A stretch of 64,000 nucleotides of DNA from NCBI GenBank assembly GCA_033439265.1, contig JAVTVX010000012.1, positions 29,644,761-29,708,760 of the forward strand. Reading direction: 5' to 3'. Made by a program: the position numbers and the translations under genes. The notes below the pieces were generated by a model. That model saw only the letters and a list, made by a program, of their open reading frames with translations. It was not told where the DNA came from and ran no database searches. The DNA comes from Dillenia suffruticosa (taxonomy: Eukaryota > Streptophyta > Magnoliopsida > Dilleniales > Dilleniaceae). Shown one piece after another: positions 11,421 through 22,126 of this stretch. Position 1 is the stretch's first letter. Each line of letters opens with the position of its first letter.

Positions 11421-12224
11421 TCGTGTTATCCCTAAAGACGTGTGAACCCCACTACATATTTCGAGATACCGTAAGACATTTCCATATTCACCTATTTCCC
11501 AAAATAATTAATTCATCACAATATACCAGCATACATTCATTCGCACAATCAAATGACCGGTTCGGTCCATCCCTGCTCATAACATGCATGCATCAGGCAA
11601 ACTCGGCCATTCAAATCAAATTTATAGAATATAAATAAGTCCCTATTTAAGGGATCCAACTCAAACTCCATCATAAAAATCTTATTCAATATCAAATGCA
11701 TATATTTCAAATATCATGTCGTTCTCAATTTCATCTGATAAATAAATAAATTCAAACCATTGATTCCAAAATTATCATAATTCATAATTGTCATAATTCA
11801 ATGTCATATGCATGCGGCTATTTTCACATTTTCAAATTCAAGGCAAATCAAAATCATTGTTCCCAACAAAAGTCTATAATAACGTAGGATGAATCCGTCA
11901 AGAGTTTTAATAATTTTCACATTTAAAAAAAAAAATTCCCTCATCTTTGACATTGTCCGTGGGCTCTCATTGGAGTTGCGTCTAACTATCCCACCCCTGT
12001 GGGCATTTTATCTGCCCATTAATGTATCATATGTGTCTCGATGTATCATACACGTTCGGCTATATTCTATGGTCTACTAACCTCACTACGTCACTCCGTA
12101 ACGAAAAATGACTAGTCATTTAATAGGGATTCAAACTCTCATCCCAACCTAATCATATGCACCATTTCACAAAATCATAAATCAAATTCATATGCTATCA
12201 ATTTTAACAATTTTCTCAATAGTA
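11421..12224. repeat. Tandem duplication in the solo LTR, copy 2, first part
   Basis: This is colinear with copy 1 up to CTCAATAGTA, where the CACTA element begins. The copy resumes at 19250-19440 (GTAATTATCATACCAATG against GTAATCACCATACTAATG at 11234). Copy 1 therefore preserves the pre-insertion site. Confidence 0.85.
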
Positions 12225-12649
12225 CACTACAAAATTATATCTCTATACTGACGGTAACTTTTATTATCGGTAATCTTTAACAACGGTTTCTTCTTACCTA
12301 TACCGACGTTTTTTACAAAACCATAGAAAAATATATACATATTTTAACAGTATAAATTATAACGTCGAGAAAAATTTATAAACCGCGAGTAAAGTTAACA
12401 GAACCGTCGGTAAAAATGATATTCAATTTCTGATGATTATCTTTTGTCGTTGGTAAATATAATATTTTTAAAGACGATTTGAAAATAATCAGGTCTACTG
12501 GATCTACTTAACCATACTGTTTGTATAAATCTATAATTATGATAACTTGTATTCTACTATTTGTAAATGTTATATTTCTATATATATTTATATAATTTTT
12601 AGAAACAGTTTAAAATTTTAGAGTTAATATAGAAGAGAATAATTTATGA

Positions 12650-12800
12650 TAACGTGTGTTATGTGTATTGCAATATGTTATAATCTGTGATGACGTTATA
12701 ATCTGTGATGTTAATAACGTGTGATAAGTAATGGTAACAACTTAAGTAGTGGTAACCTATAACTTGTGATAAGTAGTGGTAATAATTTGTGAGAAATTTG
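12650..12800. repeat. CACTA left subterminal repeat array
   Basis: Short degenerate units such as TAATCTGTGATGACG, GTGATAAGTA and GTGGTAAC recur here. Similar motifs occur near the right end (18640-19070), consistent with subterminal transposase-binding repeats. Confidence 0.6.
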
Positions 12801-13439
12801 TAAAAATATAAAAAATTTATAAAAAAATTAGAATTATTTTGAAATATACAATATACCATTTTCTAATAATACATACATAATATTAGTACTATATATATTA
12901 TTATAAATTATAAATTATTGGAGAATATATGTTAGTTAATATTAATTTAAATTCTCTTACATTAACAATTTAAAAAATTTAAATATTTTTGTATAGAAAA
13001 AAAAAGAAAAAAGAAAAGTAGAAAAAAGTGTGGAAGGTTGAGAGAAAAAAATAAAAAATAAAAAAGAGAGATAACTTTTTTTCGTTATTTTTTAGTATTT
13101 TGACAACAGACATTTTTATTAATATGAAAGTGAGAAAAGTTGAGACTAAAAAAAAAAAAGAAAGAAAAGGGACACATGGTAAGTTTATGATATATAGTTG
13201 TGGTAAATAGTAAATAGAGTGGTTAGTATATGGATGGTAAATAGTAGTAATTTAAGTTTTATGTTAATTTATATTTCAACTATTACATTTTATCATTTTA
13301 TATTTTCATTAATTTAATTTAACTTAATTTAATTATATTTGTATTTTTGTTCTTATTTTGTGTTTTTATAGAATTTATATAAACCATTTTATAAATAAGT
13401 TGTGATAATTTATAGAATTTATAGAATTTTTTTAATTTA

Positions 13440-13645
13440 TGATAAATTGTAATAAAAAAGTTGGTAATTGTGAAAATAAGTGGTAAATAATGATAAGTTG
13501 TGATAAGTTGTGATAATAATGTTGGTAATTGTGATAATAAGTGGTAAATAATAATAATGTTGGTAATTGTGATAATAAGTGGTAAGTAATGATAAGTTGT
13601 GATAAAAATATTGGTAATTGTGATAATAAGTGGTAAGTAATGATA
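13440..13645. repeat. Tandem repeat, about 50-bp period, in the CACTA interior
   Basis: Three to four units of TTGGTAATTGTGATAATAAG followed by TGGTAAGTAATGATAAG lie head to tail. Confidence 0.8.
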
Positions 13646-14693
13646 ATTTTAAATGAATGATATTATTATATTAGTGTGATAATATAAAATGATGGTTATT
13701 AATATTAATTTAAATTATAATATATTATTAATTTAATAAATTTATATATTTAATTATAAATATTTACCAAAATATAAAATATTAATAATTTATTATAATC
13801 TGTGGAAGGTAGAGAATAAAAGAAAAAAAAAAGAAAAATGAGACACATGGCAAGCTGTGTCATTTCCATTACTTCCATTTTTATTTAATTGTGTCTCTTT
13901 ATTATTTGTTTTAATTTATTTTTTCTAATTTTTTGTTTTTCAAATGATATTTATTTGTGAAAAATTACGTCTGCAAAATTTATCTAAAATTTATTTGTCA
14001 ATGATAATATAAAAAATCTATATCATTTTCAAATATAATATTCATCTAAACAATTATATATTATATTTAAATACCTAAAATTTGTAAACTGAAAAAAAAA
14101 AAGAATAAAAGGTTGAACGAGAGTGAGATAAGGAAAAAAAAAAGGTGGCAGATAAGAAAAAAAAAAGGAGAGTGAAATAGAAAAAAATATCATCGGTATT
14201 TTTGAAAAAAAAAAAGAAAAAAAGAAAAAAATTGGAAGATGAAAAATGTGTAATGAAAAAGGGCAGAAAAATTGTGTAATAAAAAAATATCCGGAAAAAG
14301 AGATTTTAAAATTTTATTTTGAAAATTTGTTTGTTATTAATTTAATTTGAAAAAGTGGTATATTCAAGAAGTTAAAATGAAAATGTAAAAAAATTACAAA
14401 AAATTGAGATACATATTCACCATTTTCCAATAATATAATAATATCAATCTTATATTATTATATAATATATGTATATATATATTGCTATATATATTACTAT
14501 AAATCACAATGAATTTTAATATGATAATTATCGATATTAATTTATATTATAATATATAAAAAATTAAAAAATTTAAATATTTCATTACAAATTTTACCAA
14601 AGAGAAGAAATTTTATTTTATGGGTGAGAGTTGGATTAGAAAAAAAAATTGATAAGAGAAAGAGAGAGAAAAAGGAAGAGAAGAGAATGAGAA

Positions 14694-14711
14694 AAAAAAA
14701 AAAAAAAAAAA
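14694..14711. repeat. Poly-A run
   Basis: Near-continuous A run beside purine-rich GAGAAAGAG DNA in the CACTA interior. Confidence 0.9.
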
Positions 14712-14854
14712 GTTTGCCAGAGAAAGGGATCAGAATCAAACCTGGACATTGGACATGATATCAGAAGATTCAACCACTACACCGCTTGACAGATGTAGCA
14801 TAGGGTGGCTTTTGCCTTATATATTTTCTTCTTTTCCTCAATTTTTTGAATTCC

Positions 14855-15025
14855 CTTGCGCGGTTGCAACCGTGCAGCAGCACGGTTGCAACCGCGTAGG
14901 CATCCTCATGCCAACGCAGTTGCAGCCGTGTGCCCTGCGGCTGCAACCGCGAGTGCAGGGGCATGCCAAAGTCCCAGCGCGTGCTTGCGGCCGTGCCCCC
15001 CGCGGCTGCAACCGTGGGCACTATT
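14855..15025. repeat. GC-rich island of palindromic CGGTTGCAACCG units
   Basis: At least five copies of the 12-bp palindrome CGGTTGCAACCG or close variants (GCAGTTGCAGCCG, GCGGCTGCAACCG) occur within 170 bp. They are GC-rich, while the surrounding CACTA interior is extremely AT-rich. Three overlapping open frames cover the patch in different frames and directions, which is expected for a repeat and argues against a gene. Confidence 0.8.
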
Positions 15026-15195
15026 GTTCATCTTTTTTTTTTTTTTTAACTTCTTTTTTCATATATTTACCAATTTTTTGCTTTTTTTTTTTACCCTTCA
15101 CTCTTTCCTTTTTTTTTTAACCTTTTCTCTTTTTTTTATTTCAGTTTTTTCTTCACCCTTTAATTTTCTTTTTTTTCATTCTTTTTTTTTTGTTT
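15020..15195. repeat. Polypyrimidine (T/C-rich) tract
   Basis: Runs of T with interspersed C and A over about 175 bp follow the GC-rich island directly. They give long Phe-rich frames that are not genes. Confidence 0.85.
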
Positions 15196-16929
15196 CACTA
15201 TTACAGGTTGCCTTTGTGTAGTGTGCCAAGAAAAATATTGATAATAATACATTAATTATTAATATTAATTATCAATATTATATAATTTTATATAAATTCT
15301 AAAAATATTTAATTTACAAATTTAACTTTTTAATATTGAAAAATCGATAACTCTACAATAAAATTATATTCTCGTCAAAATCAATTTTCTAATTTAATCA
15401 AATTTCTCTTTTTTGTGAAAAAAATATTTGTTTTTTTATTCTAATCTAATTATTTTTTTACCAAAAACAATTAATTCATTTTAGATAATTCAAAACAATG
15501 ATTTTTTTTTTTGCACCACATCACAAATTAACAATCAAATTTGATTGCAAAAAAATTTTATCATTATTTCAAATTCAAACAACTCAACTTTATAAAAGCT
15601 GGCGGTATAATACAGAGTAACAAGTGGTAATAAATAGTAATAACCGATAACAAGTGAGATATGATACGTACATTTAATTTAAAAAATATTATTATAGTTG
15701 TTAAATTAATTAGTGATAATGAAAGTATTAAAAAATTATAAAAAATTTAGAATTATTTTCAGATATAAATGTACTATTTTCTAATAATATAATAATAACA
15801 TTCGTAAATTATTACATAATACATACATATTACTATATATATTACTATAAATTATAAATTATATTATCGTTAAATGGAGAATATATGTTAGTAATAATAT
15901 AAAATCATGATTATTAATATTAATTTATCAATTGTCCTGCATGCCAAAATGATGAAACATATTGATTGAGTGTATTTGGAATAAATATATTAGTGGAATT
16001 ATCAACGTTATATAATTTTAAATAAATTTTAAAAAAAAATATTTAATATACGAATTTAGTTTTTTAAAATTTTTCAGTGATAACTCCACAAATTCATGCC
16101 AAAATAAAAAACAATTCAAACAATGATCTTTGCACCACATCACAAATTGGCGGTTAAATTTGATAAAACTCCAAAATATTTTATCATTTTATTTCAAAAT
16201 CAAGCGGCAAATTTTGTGAAAATTCCAAAAACATTTTATCATTTTATTTCGGAATCAATGTACCCGCAAAAAACTTTTTATTTTTTTTGCCCATTTTCCA
16301 TAAATATTTTTCATTTTACAAATCATGACTATTAATATTAATTTAAATTATAATATATTAATAGTTTAAAAATTTTATATATTTAATTACAAATATTTGC
16401 CAAAATATATAATATTAATAAAGATAAAAAAAAAGAAAAGAAAAAAAAGAAAAAAGTGTCATGATTTGCATTTTGCATTTTACATTATATATTTACAAAA
16501 AAAAAGAAAAAATATTGTTTTATCGTGATAACAAATAATACCAACATGTAAGATAGTGTATTAATGCATGGTAATAAATGGTAACAAATAATAACAATCG
16601 GTAACAAATGATAATATATCATAATATAATGCATGATAACAAGTGGTAACAAATAGTAACAACCGGTAACAAATGATCTTCTTATAATAAGTGATACAAT
16701 TGATATAAGTGTAGTAAACAATGTTAACAGAAATGAAAATATAAAGAAAATCAAATACAAAAATTATAAAATAAAATTCATGATGTAATAATAATAAAAA
16801 CAGATAAAACAAGATAAAATTAAACTCACAAAAATAAAGATACACTATACACCAGTGGGGATAAGTATATTCATGAAGAAGAGAGTAATAAAAATTTATA
16901 TGGATCTAATATATCCAATTACATGATAA

Positions 16930-18370
16930 GTTTTTGAATATGATATGTTTGGCATGTATGATTCATTCACATATTTACATGATCATTTACAAATTTACAG
17001 ATAAACCAACTTCTTATGCATTTAATGTGGATGAAAATAAATTTCATGAATTATTTTTAGAATGTCAAAAAACCAATATATCCAAATTGAAGTTCACTAT
17101 ACTAATTTTAAATAATATTACATGTGAAATATTAGTTGTTGAAATTAGTGGTATGTGTATGTGTGTAATATGTAAAAGTTGTGTATATGGAAATTGTGGA
17201 GTGTCTATATAAAAGATTAAATTTTTATTTATTGTAAATTATATTTTGTAATTATAAATTGTAATTGAATTTGAAATTCAATTCTACCGATACAATAGAT
17301 GCAAAATTTAGTGTTCTTCATTAATTATACTAATATAATTAGTTACACTATTACATATAATTAAATTATATTATCATATTTTCAAATTATATTTAATAAA
17401 TGTTCAAAACTATAACACTATATTATATAAATTATTAATTTCATATCATTGCATTATTTAAATTAATAATATTAATAAGTTTATTATCATCGAATAGAAT
17501 ATATATTATTTTTTATTAATCAAATAGATATGATATTAATCAAATATAGAAATAGTTAGTAATTATTTGTTAATAAATAGTAAAAATTATAAGTGATTTT
17601 TTCAAAATACATATGAAAGACACATGTGAAAAATTAAGAAACGCGGTAATGAAAAAAGAGGCGGGAGAAAAACATACGGTAATGAAAAAAGAGGCGGGAG
17701 AAAAAGCGCGAAGGCTGAGTTTTAAAATTTTATTTGTAAAAATTATATATTATAAATCATACTTAGACGAAAGTTCCGCAATCAAAATTTCTCTATCATT
17801 TTCTTGAAAGTTCTTCTCTCATAACTCATTTAAATCTCTCACTCATACTTTGCAAAGTTTTATCAAAAGTTAATCATGTTTGGTATTTGAAAAGTTTGAC
17901 GAATGACAGATAAGTATTGTATGAAGAATCACAACAATTCCAAGAAAGAATAAGTTCAGTCGAACAAGCTCAATCATCCAAGATGTTATTCAGGTTTTAA
18001 AAATAAACATCTTATTTTTATTTTAATTTGAGATTTAATATTAAAATATCATTTTTAATTTTTTATTTTGGACAGTTGTGAAGAAATATAAATATCAATG
18101 CTATCAAGATATTTTGCATTTAGAAAAAGGAAACGCTCTCTGCTTACTTCTCAAGTAATATTTTCATTTACATTCATTATTTATTATTTATAATGATTTC
18201 ATTATTTTACTATTGAGTTTTAATGAACAGATTGTTACGAAAGATTGTGGATAAAGACGTCTTCAAAAATTGTGATTGTGAATAAAGATATCTTCAGAAA
18301 CTGTAACGAATATTTTTGGTTTGGACCATCTCAGAAGACATGTAATTGTGAGACATGTAATCTTTTTTCT
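16930..18370. other. CACTA interior of intermediate composition, possible captured sequence
   Basis: This stretch is less repetitive than its surroundings and has a 92-codon plus frame at 16934-17212 without a recognisable domain. It also holds a 36-bp tandem duplication at about 17643-17714 (GGTAATGAAAAAAGAGGCGG twice). Segments near 17900-18000 and 18080-18150 could be exons of captured genes, but I cannot identify them. Confidence 0.3.
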
Positions 18371-18639
18371 ATTTTTTTGTCTTATATGTATCAATCATTT
18401 TAGTTTGTATCAATAACAATTCTTATAATATTTATATTATTTTTATAATTTCTTTATTTTTCAGTATTTTAATTTACCTATCATCTTAAAAAAAAAAAAA
18501 AAAAAAGAAACCGTCAATGTGATAATCATATGGTAATATTGGTAACGAGCAGTAATTTAGTGATAACAGAAATAATAAATTTTTTTAACATTTATAATAA
18601 CTGAGAAAAAAAAGAATAACATTTCTAACTTAATATAAT

Positions 18640-19075
18640 AATAAAAGAGAGAGAGTAACTTTCCGACGCTTGTGTAACCGACGGTACAAAATAGTAACCA
18701 TGACGATTAGTAACCATGTGGTAATCGACAGTAACATGTAGTAATCTATAGTAATCTTGTAGTAATCTACAGTAACTTATACTAATATTTTCCAACCAAT
18801 AAAAACAGAAATTTTTTCTCGCTTGTGGTAACCGACAGTACAAACAGTAATTTATACTAACGTGTAATTGACGATAAAAGATAGTAACATTTCCTAACAT
18901 ATGTGGTAACCGATGATAAATGATAGTAACATTTCTTAACAGTTGTGATAACTGACGATAAAAGATAATAACATTTCCTAACACATGTGATAACCGATAA
19001 TAAAACCTAATAATTTTTATTGATATTTTGAAACCGATGATAAAAAATAATATTTTTACTAATACTTTTCTAACC
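18640..19075. repeat. CACTA right subterminal repeat array
   Basis: Repeated units of about 55-60 bp contain GTAACATTTCCTAACA followed by GTGGTAACCGA-GATAAA. The 151-codon minus frame at 18625-19080 is a by-product of the array. Confidence 0.75.
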
Positions 19076-19249
19076 GTCATTATAAATCAATCACATGCTC
19101 TAATGGTCATCAAAACCGTCAAGATAGATCTATCCCGACTGGTGTATAGCCGACTGAAAGCGTATCCGTTGGAGAAAGTTTTGCTGACGGTTTTAGTATG
19201 TTTAGCAAACGGTTTTTATCCGTCTGAATAATGCATTTGTTTTGTAGTG

Positions 19250-19440
19250 GTAATTATCATACCAATGTATTCAATATTAATAAATTCACACGGCACATTT
19301 GTTCATTCAAAGAGCATAGGATGCATAAGAATTCAAAATCTAATTTTTTGGATATTCCACACACACTAAAACATTTAAATCTAAGTTTTGAAAATTATTT
19401 AGAAAATTCAATAAAAATATTTTTCTTATTTAACTACAAT
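19250..19440. repeat. Tandem duplication in the solo LTR, copy 2, continuation after CACTA
   Basis: The sequence matches copy 1 from 11234 to about 11420, including ATATTTGTTCATTCAAAG-type text and AAATCTAAGTTTTGAA. It shows that copy 2 was complete before the CACTA insertion. Confidence 0.85.
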
Positions 19441-20269
19441 CATGAAATCATTCATCTATCGGAAGGATAAACACTCCCAATTCACATTCAATCTAAGACA
19501 ATCCCTTCTTGAATTCTAATTAATTTATCATAAATCAATAAATATAAATTTAACGTTAAATCACATCTAAAATTAGGGTTTATGAGTTTTCCTTAAATAT
19601 AATACAAATCCTAATTTTCAAAATCCAAGAATCTATATTCTCATTTCATCAACTATTTGCCATTTGCATCTATATACCATTTTCATCCACAATTTCTCCA
19701 TATCTCAGATTTATAAACCCTAGATTTAATTTTTTCAAATTTCACACTTTCAAATCTTCACATAGGTTTGGATCAACTTTGTCCAAAACCTATATTTTTC
19801 TCTCTACAAATTTCTCAAATCCAAACATAAAAATCAAATTCAAGAGTAATGGAACTAAACCCATAAAAAGAAAGGGAAAATTGCTGTAATTTCGTGTTTG
19901 AATTGAATCTTGAACGTTGGGTTTCAAAAATCCTAGATTTTCTCCATTTTCACGCAAACCCTAGTTTTCTCCCATAACTACCTTCATTCACGAGTTTGCT
20001 TGAAGGTTTGGGAGGTTTAGGGAATGGGTTTAGTGAGGGTGAAATGGATTTCAAGGGTGATTGAGAGACTGAGATAGTGTCAAGTGGGAGAATGAGTGAG
20101 GTGAAAAGAGGAAAAGAAGAGGGAGAGAGAACAGAGATCGATTTAGGAAAGTAAAGGCTCACTCTAAGCCTTTTTAACATATGATGTGAAATTCCCCTCT
20201 TGCCTCTCATTAATTCAAGTTTTGTTCCACTTTGGTTGTCCCTTTTTGTCATTTCACATTCTTTCATAC

Positions 20270-20760
20270 TCATAAGTCGACTTGCAATACAGTACATGTT
20301 ATCTTTTGTGACTTAGATCTTCAAAAGCCAAGTCCACTTATTTTCTGACAAGTCAACTTGATCTTGGTTTTATTAGGTTCTCAAGTCAACTTGAATATGG
20401 TTTAAGACGACCCAAATTTCTTATTTTATGACCCATAAGTCGCTTTACTTCCTTGGTGAGTCGCCTCACTTCACTGTAGACATGTTTCTCTGAAACTTGA
20501 ATCTAGCGGGTTGGTTTTTGCTAGTCACAACCAGCCTTATAGACACATAGTCAAGAAGCATAAGTTGACCTATCTTTGGGCAAGTCGACCTACCTAGATG
20601 CCGTGTTACGGATTCTGAGGCCTAATCTCCTCATATTGCCTTAACACTTTCTCAGGTCGCCTTTATGGTTTCATACTTAACCAAATTTCAATTTTTGAGC
20701 TCCAAGTCGCGTTATCCCTTATCATGGATTGAGTCGACTTGTCTCTATGTAATTGACTTT
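20270..20760. repeat. Dispersed array of CAAGTCGACTTG palindromes in the solo LTR
   Basis: About ten variants occur in 490 bp: AAGTCGACTTG, CAAGTCAACTTG (twice), CAAGTCCACTTA, TAAGTCGCTTTA, GAGTCGCCTCA, TAAGTTGACCTA, CAAGTCGACCTA, CAAGTCGCGTTA and GAGTCGACTTG. Many differ by C-to-T or G-to-A at the central CG, as expected after CpG methylation decay. Confidence 0.7.
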
Positions 20761-20864
20761 AAATAAATTTTAATTGTCCCGAATTATCTCCAAAACCAAT
20801 TTTTCTCTCAACCAAATTTTTATAAAACTTTCGTTGATAAATTGCAACCAATTTCGGTGTTACA

Positions 20865-21642
20865 TTGTCGATAATTTTTCTTTTAAAAATGGAATCGATT
20901 GCCTTTTCTCTTTTAACTAATTTTTTTTCAATTTCTTTGAATCACTAAACTAGAAAATAATGAATAACAAAAATCTCCGGGAAGAAAGAAAAAGTTGAGA
21001 GAAAATCTGAATAAAAAGAGTCTTATATTTTTATTAAATTAGGGTTAAACTTTTACTAAAAATAGAATTTGATCACATGAATCAATATCAAATATAATAT
21101 TATTTTAAAATTTTAAAATATAAAATCTTTATTATTGTAAATATTTGTAGGGATCAAAAATTTCAAAAGTGTAAGCATAAGGATATTTTTAAATAAAACT
21201 TTATTTAAATAATTTTATACTTTAAATAAAGCTTTATTTAAACTTAAAAATACAAAAACTTTAAAGTACATGACCCACGCAAAGCCTGCCGTCTTTTAAA
21301 TAGGATTTTAAATAAAGCTTTAAATAGGTTGATACTTTTATATAGTACCAAATGTCTAAAAATTGCCAAAAGTCTTGGGGGAAGATGGCCCCCAAAACAA
21401 TACCGGACCCCGCCCCTGGTTACAGCACCCAAGAGCCACATAAAATCATCAAGACTTGTCCAAAAAGTACATGCCCACTGTCATTCCGGTCACAGTCCAG
21501 GTAGAGAAAGGAGGGTGACAGCAGCACAGCTTGCTTTTGAAACCCATTTGCGCACCAAAAAAATTGGGATTGGGCCAAAACAATCATACAGACAAGAAGT
21601 GGAATATAATCTCACCTTCTTTTGGTAATCAGATCCTAATTG
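20865..21642. other. Flank between the solo LTR and the GT31 gene 3' end
   Basis: No gene was recognised. An AT-rich palindromic stretch at 21195-21240 contains AAATAAAGCTTTATTTAAA. 21329-21628 gives a 99-codon plus frame without a domain. This should be the downstream flank or 3' UTR of the GT31 gene on the minus strand. Confidence 0.4.
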
Positions 21643-21846
21643 TCATCTGAAGTTGCAACTATGTGCATGTCCTCTTCTTAAGTCTCACAAACAAATCATC
21701 TGTCTCTGGGATTGGTAATGAGCGGTATAATAGCTCCCCATGAACCCATACTGGAAAAACTTCCAGTTGTGGGAATACTGGACAAGTGTGGAACTGTTAA
21801 ACTGCTCGACCCACATTCCCATGCTCATATCATCCATCTTGAATAG
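21643..21846 (-). pseudogene. GT31 beta-1,3-galactosyltransferase, last exon
   Basis: The minus strand from 21846 reads LFKMDDMSMGMWVEQFNSS, then VQYSHNWKFFQYG and YYTAHYQSQRQMICL, then a stop in place of the expected Trp, then CNFR and a natural stop at 21645-21643. This is the C-terminus of plant GT31 proteins of the hydroxyproline O-galactosyltransferase (GALT) group, Golgi enzymes that add galactose to arabinogalactan proteins. EDVSMGMW (here DDMSMGMW) is a family signature. The exon follows a good acceptor (TTGCAG). The only lesions seen are one TGG-to-TGA type nonsense change and a small in-frame loss after it. The rest of the gene is beyond the nested insertions, at 47615-48176. Confidence 0.9.
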
Positions 21847-21979
21847 CTGCAACTGAGTCCAGCATTAGTTTAATAGTGAACGGGACAAATTGTAGAAATA
21901 AAGTGGGATGACAATTTAAATAAGCTATAAATAACGGTTCAACAAACCCTTAAGCTCTAAGAGGGTTGGTTTGACTCAC
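21847..21979 (-). other. GT31 gene intron upstream of the last exon
   Basis: In minus-strand sense this begins GTGAGTC at 21979 and ends TTGCAG at 21847, about 133 bp. It separates the LFKMDD exon from the short exon remnant at 21980-22022, as expected for this family. Confidence 0.65.
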
Positions 21980-22022
21980 CCCAACCATTTGGAATGATAA
22001 AATTGGACTAACAAGCTTAGGG
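21980..22022 (-). pseudogene. GT31 third recognisable exon, downstream remnant
   Basis: Minus-strand text (GCTTGTTAG, TCCAATTTTATCATT, CCAAATGGT, then GTGAGTC) can be aligned with the SSDIAKFIVSQHGN segment of GALT proteins, with a frameshift and a small deletion. Its position between a splice donor and the U6 copy fits the other half of the exon at 47615-47665. The match is short and eroded, so it is tentative. Confidence 0.4.
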
Positions 22023-22025
22023 TTT

Positions 22026-22126
22026 GTTTAATCAGGGACATCCGATAAAATTGGAACAATACAAATAAGATTAGTATGGCCTCTACACAATGATAACACA
22101 CAAATCAATAAATGGTCCAAATTTTT
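22026..22126 (+). ncRNA. U6: U6 snRNA copy (retro-pseudogene), 5' part of a U6-LINE chimera
   Basis: The sequence follows U6 from its first to last base: GGGACATCCGATAAAATTGG, then AAGATTAGTATGGCC, then AAATGGTCCAAATTTTT. Almost all differences from the canonical plant U6 are G-to-A or C-to-T changes, plus about two lost bases in the CAAGGATGACACG region. No upstream sequence element or correctly spaced TATA box was recognised, so it is a retro-copy and not a working Pol III gene. The terminal T-run passes directly into LINE reverse transcriptase sequence on the same strand. Full-length U6 joined at its oligo-U end to a 5'-truncated LINE is the known product of template switching in mammals. 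Confidence 0.85.

Larger units (their letters stand above)
12225..19249. mobile_element. CACTA DNA transposon, 7,025 bp, non-autonomous
   Basis: The left end is CACTACAAAATTATATC and the right end TTTGTTTTGTAGTG, giving a 10-bp perfect terminal inverted repeat. The target duplication is GTA on both sides (12222-12224 and 19250-19252), and the undisturbed site in the neighbouring duplicate has a single GTA. Subterminal regions carry GACGG/CCGTC motifs and many GGTAAC/GTGATAA repeats, as expected for TNPA-type binding arrays. No transposase domain was found, so it depends on a helper. Its orientation cannot be fixed. Nearly all open frames inside are AT-rich chance frames. Confidence 0.9.
10219..20864 (-). 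mobile_element. Solo LTR (Ty3/Gypsy type), split by a CACTA element
   Basis: The plus strand starts TGTCATGCCCCGAC and ends TTTCGGTGTTACA, the reverse complement of a TGTAACACC...GGGGCATGACA LTR. Flanking pentamers are TGGTC (10214-10218) and TTGTC (20865-20869), a 4/5 target duplication. Removing the CACTA insertion leaves about 3.6 kb. Of this, about 1.16 kb is an internal tandem duplication, so the original LTR was near 2.5 kb, like the others in the window. No internal retroelement region is present, so it formed by LTR-LTR recombination. Open frames at 10639-11638 and 19950-20297 are not genes. Confidence 0.8.

Noticed and set aside
14749..15221. Overlapping plus-strand frames of 123 and 121 codons
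   Set aside because: They combine a palindromic GC island with a T-rich tract giving Phe runs. There is no domain, and they lie inside a CACTA element.
16934..17212. 92-codon plus frame with several Cys
   Set aside because: No recognisable domain, start context or conserved neighbour; kept only as a note in the CACTA interior.
18625..19080. 151-codon minus frame rich in Tyr/Arg/Leu
   Set aside because: It lies over the CACTA subterminal repeat array and its protein repeats follow the DNA repeat.
22026..22126. A functional U6 gene
   Set aside because: No plant upstream sequence element or spaced TATA box was seen, many changes fall in conserved positions, and it is fused to a LINE. A retro-copy explains it better.
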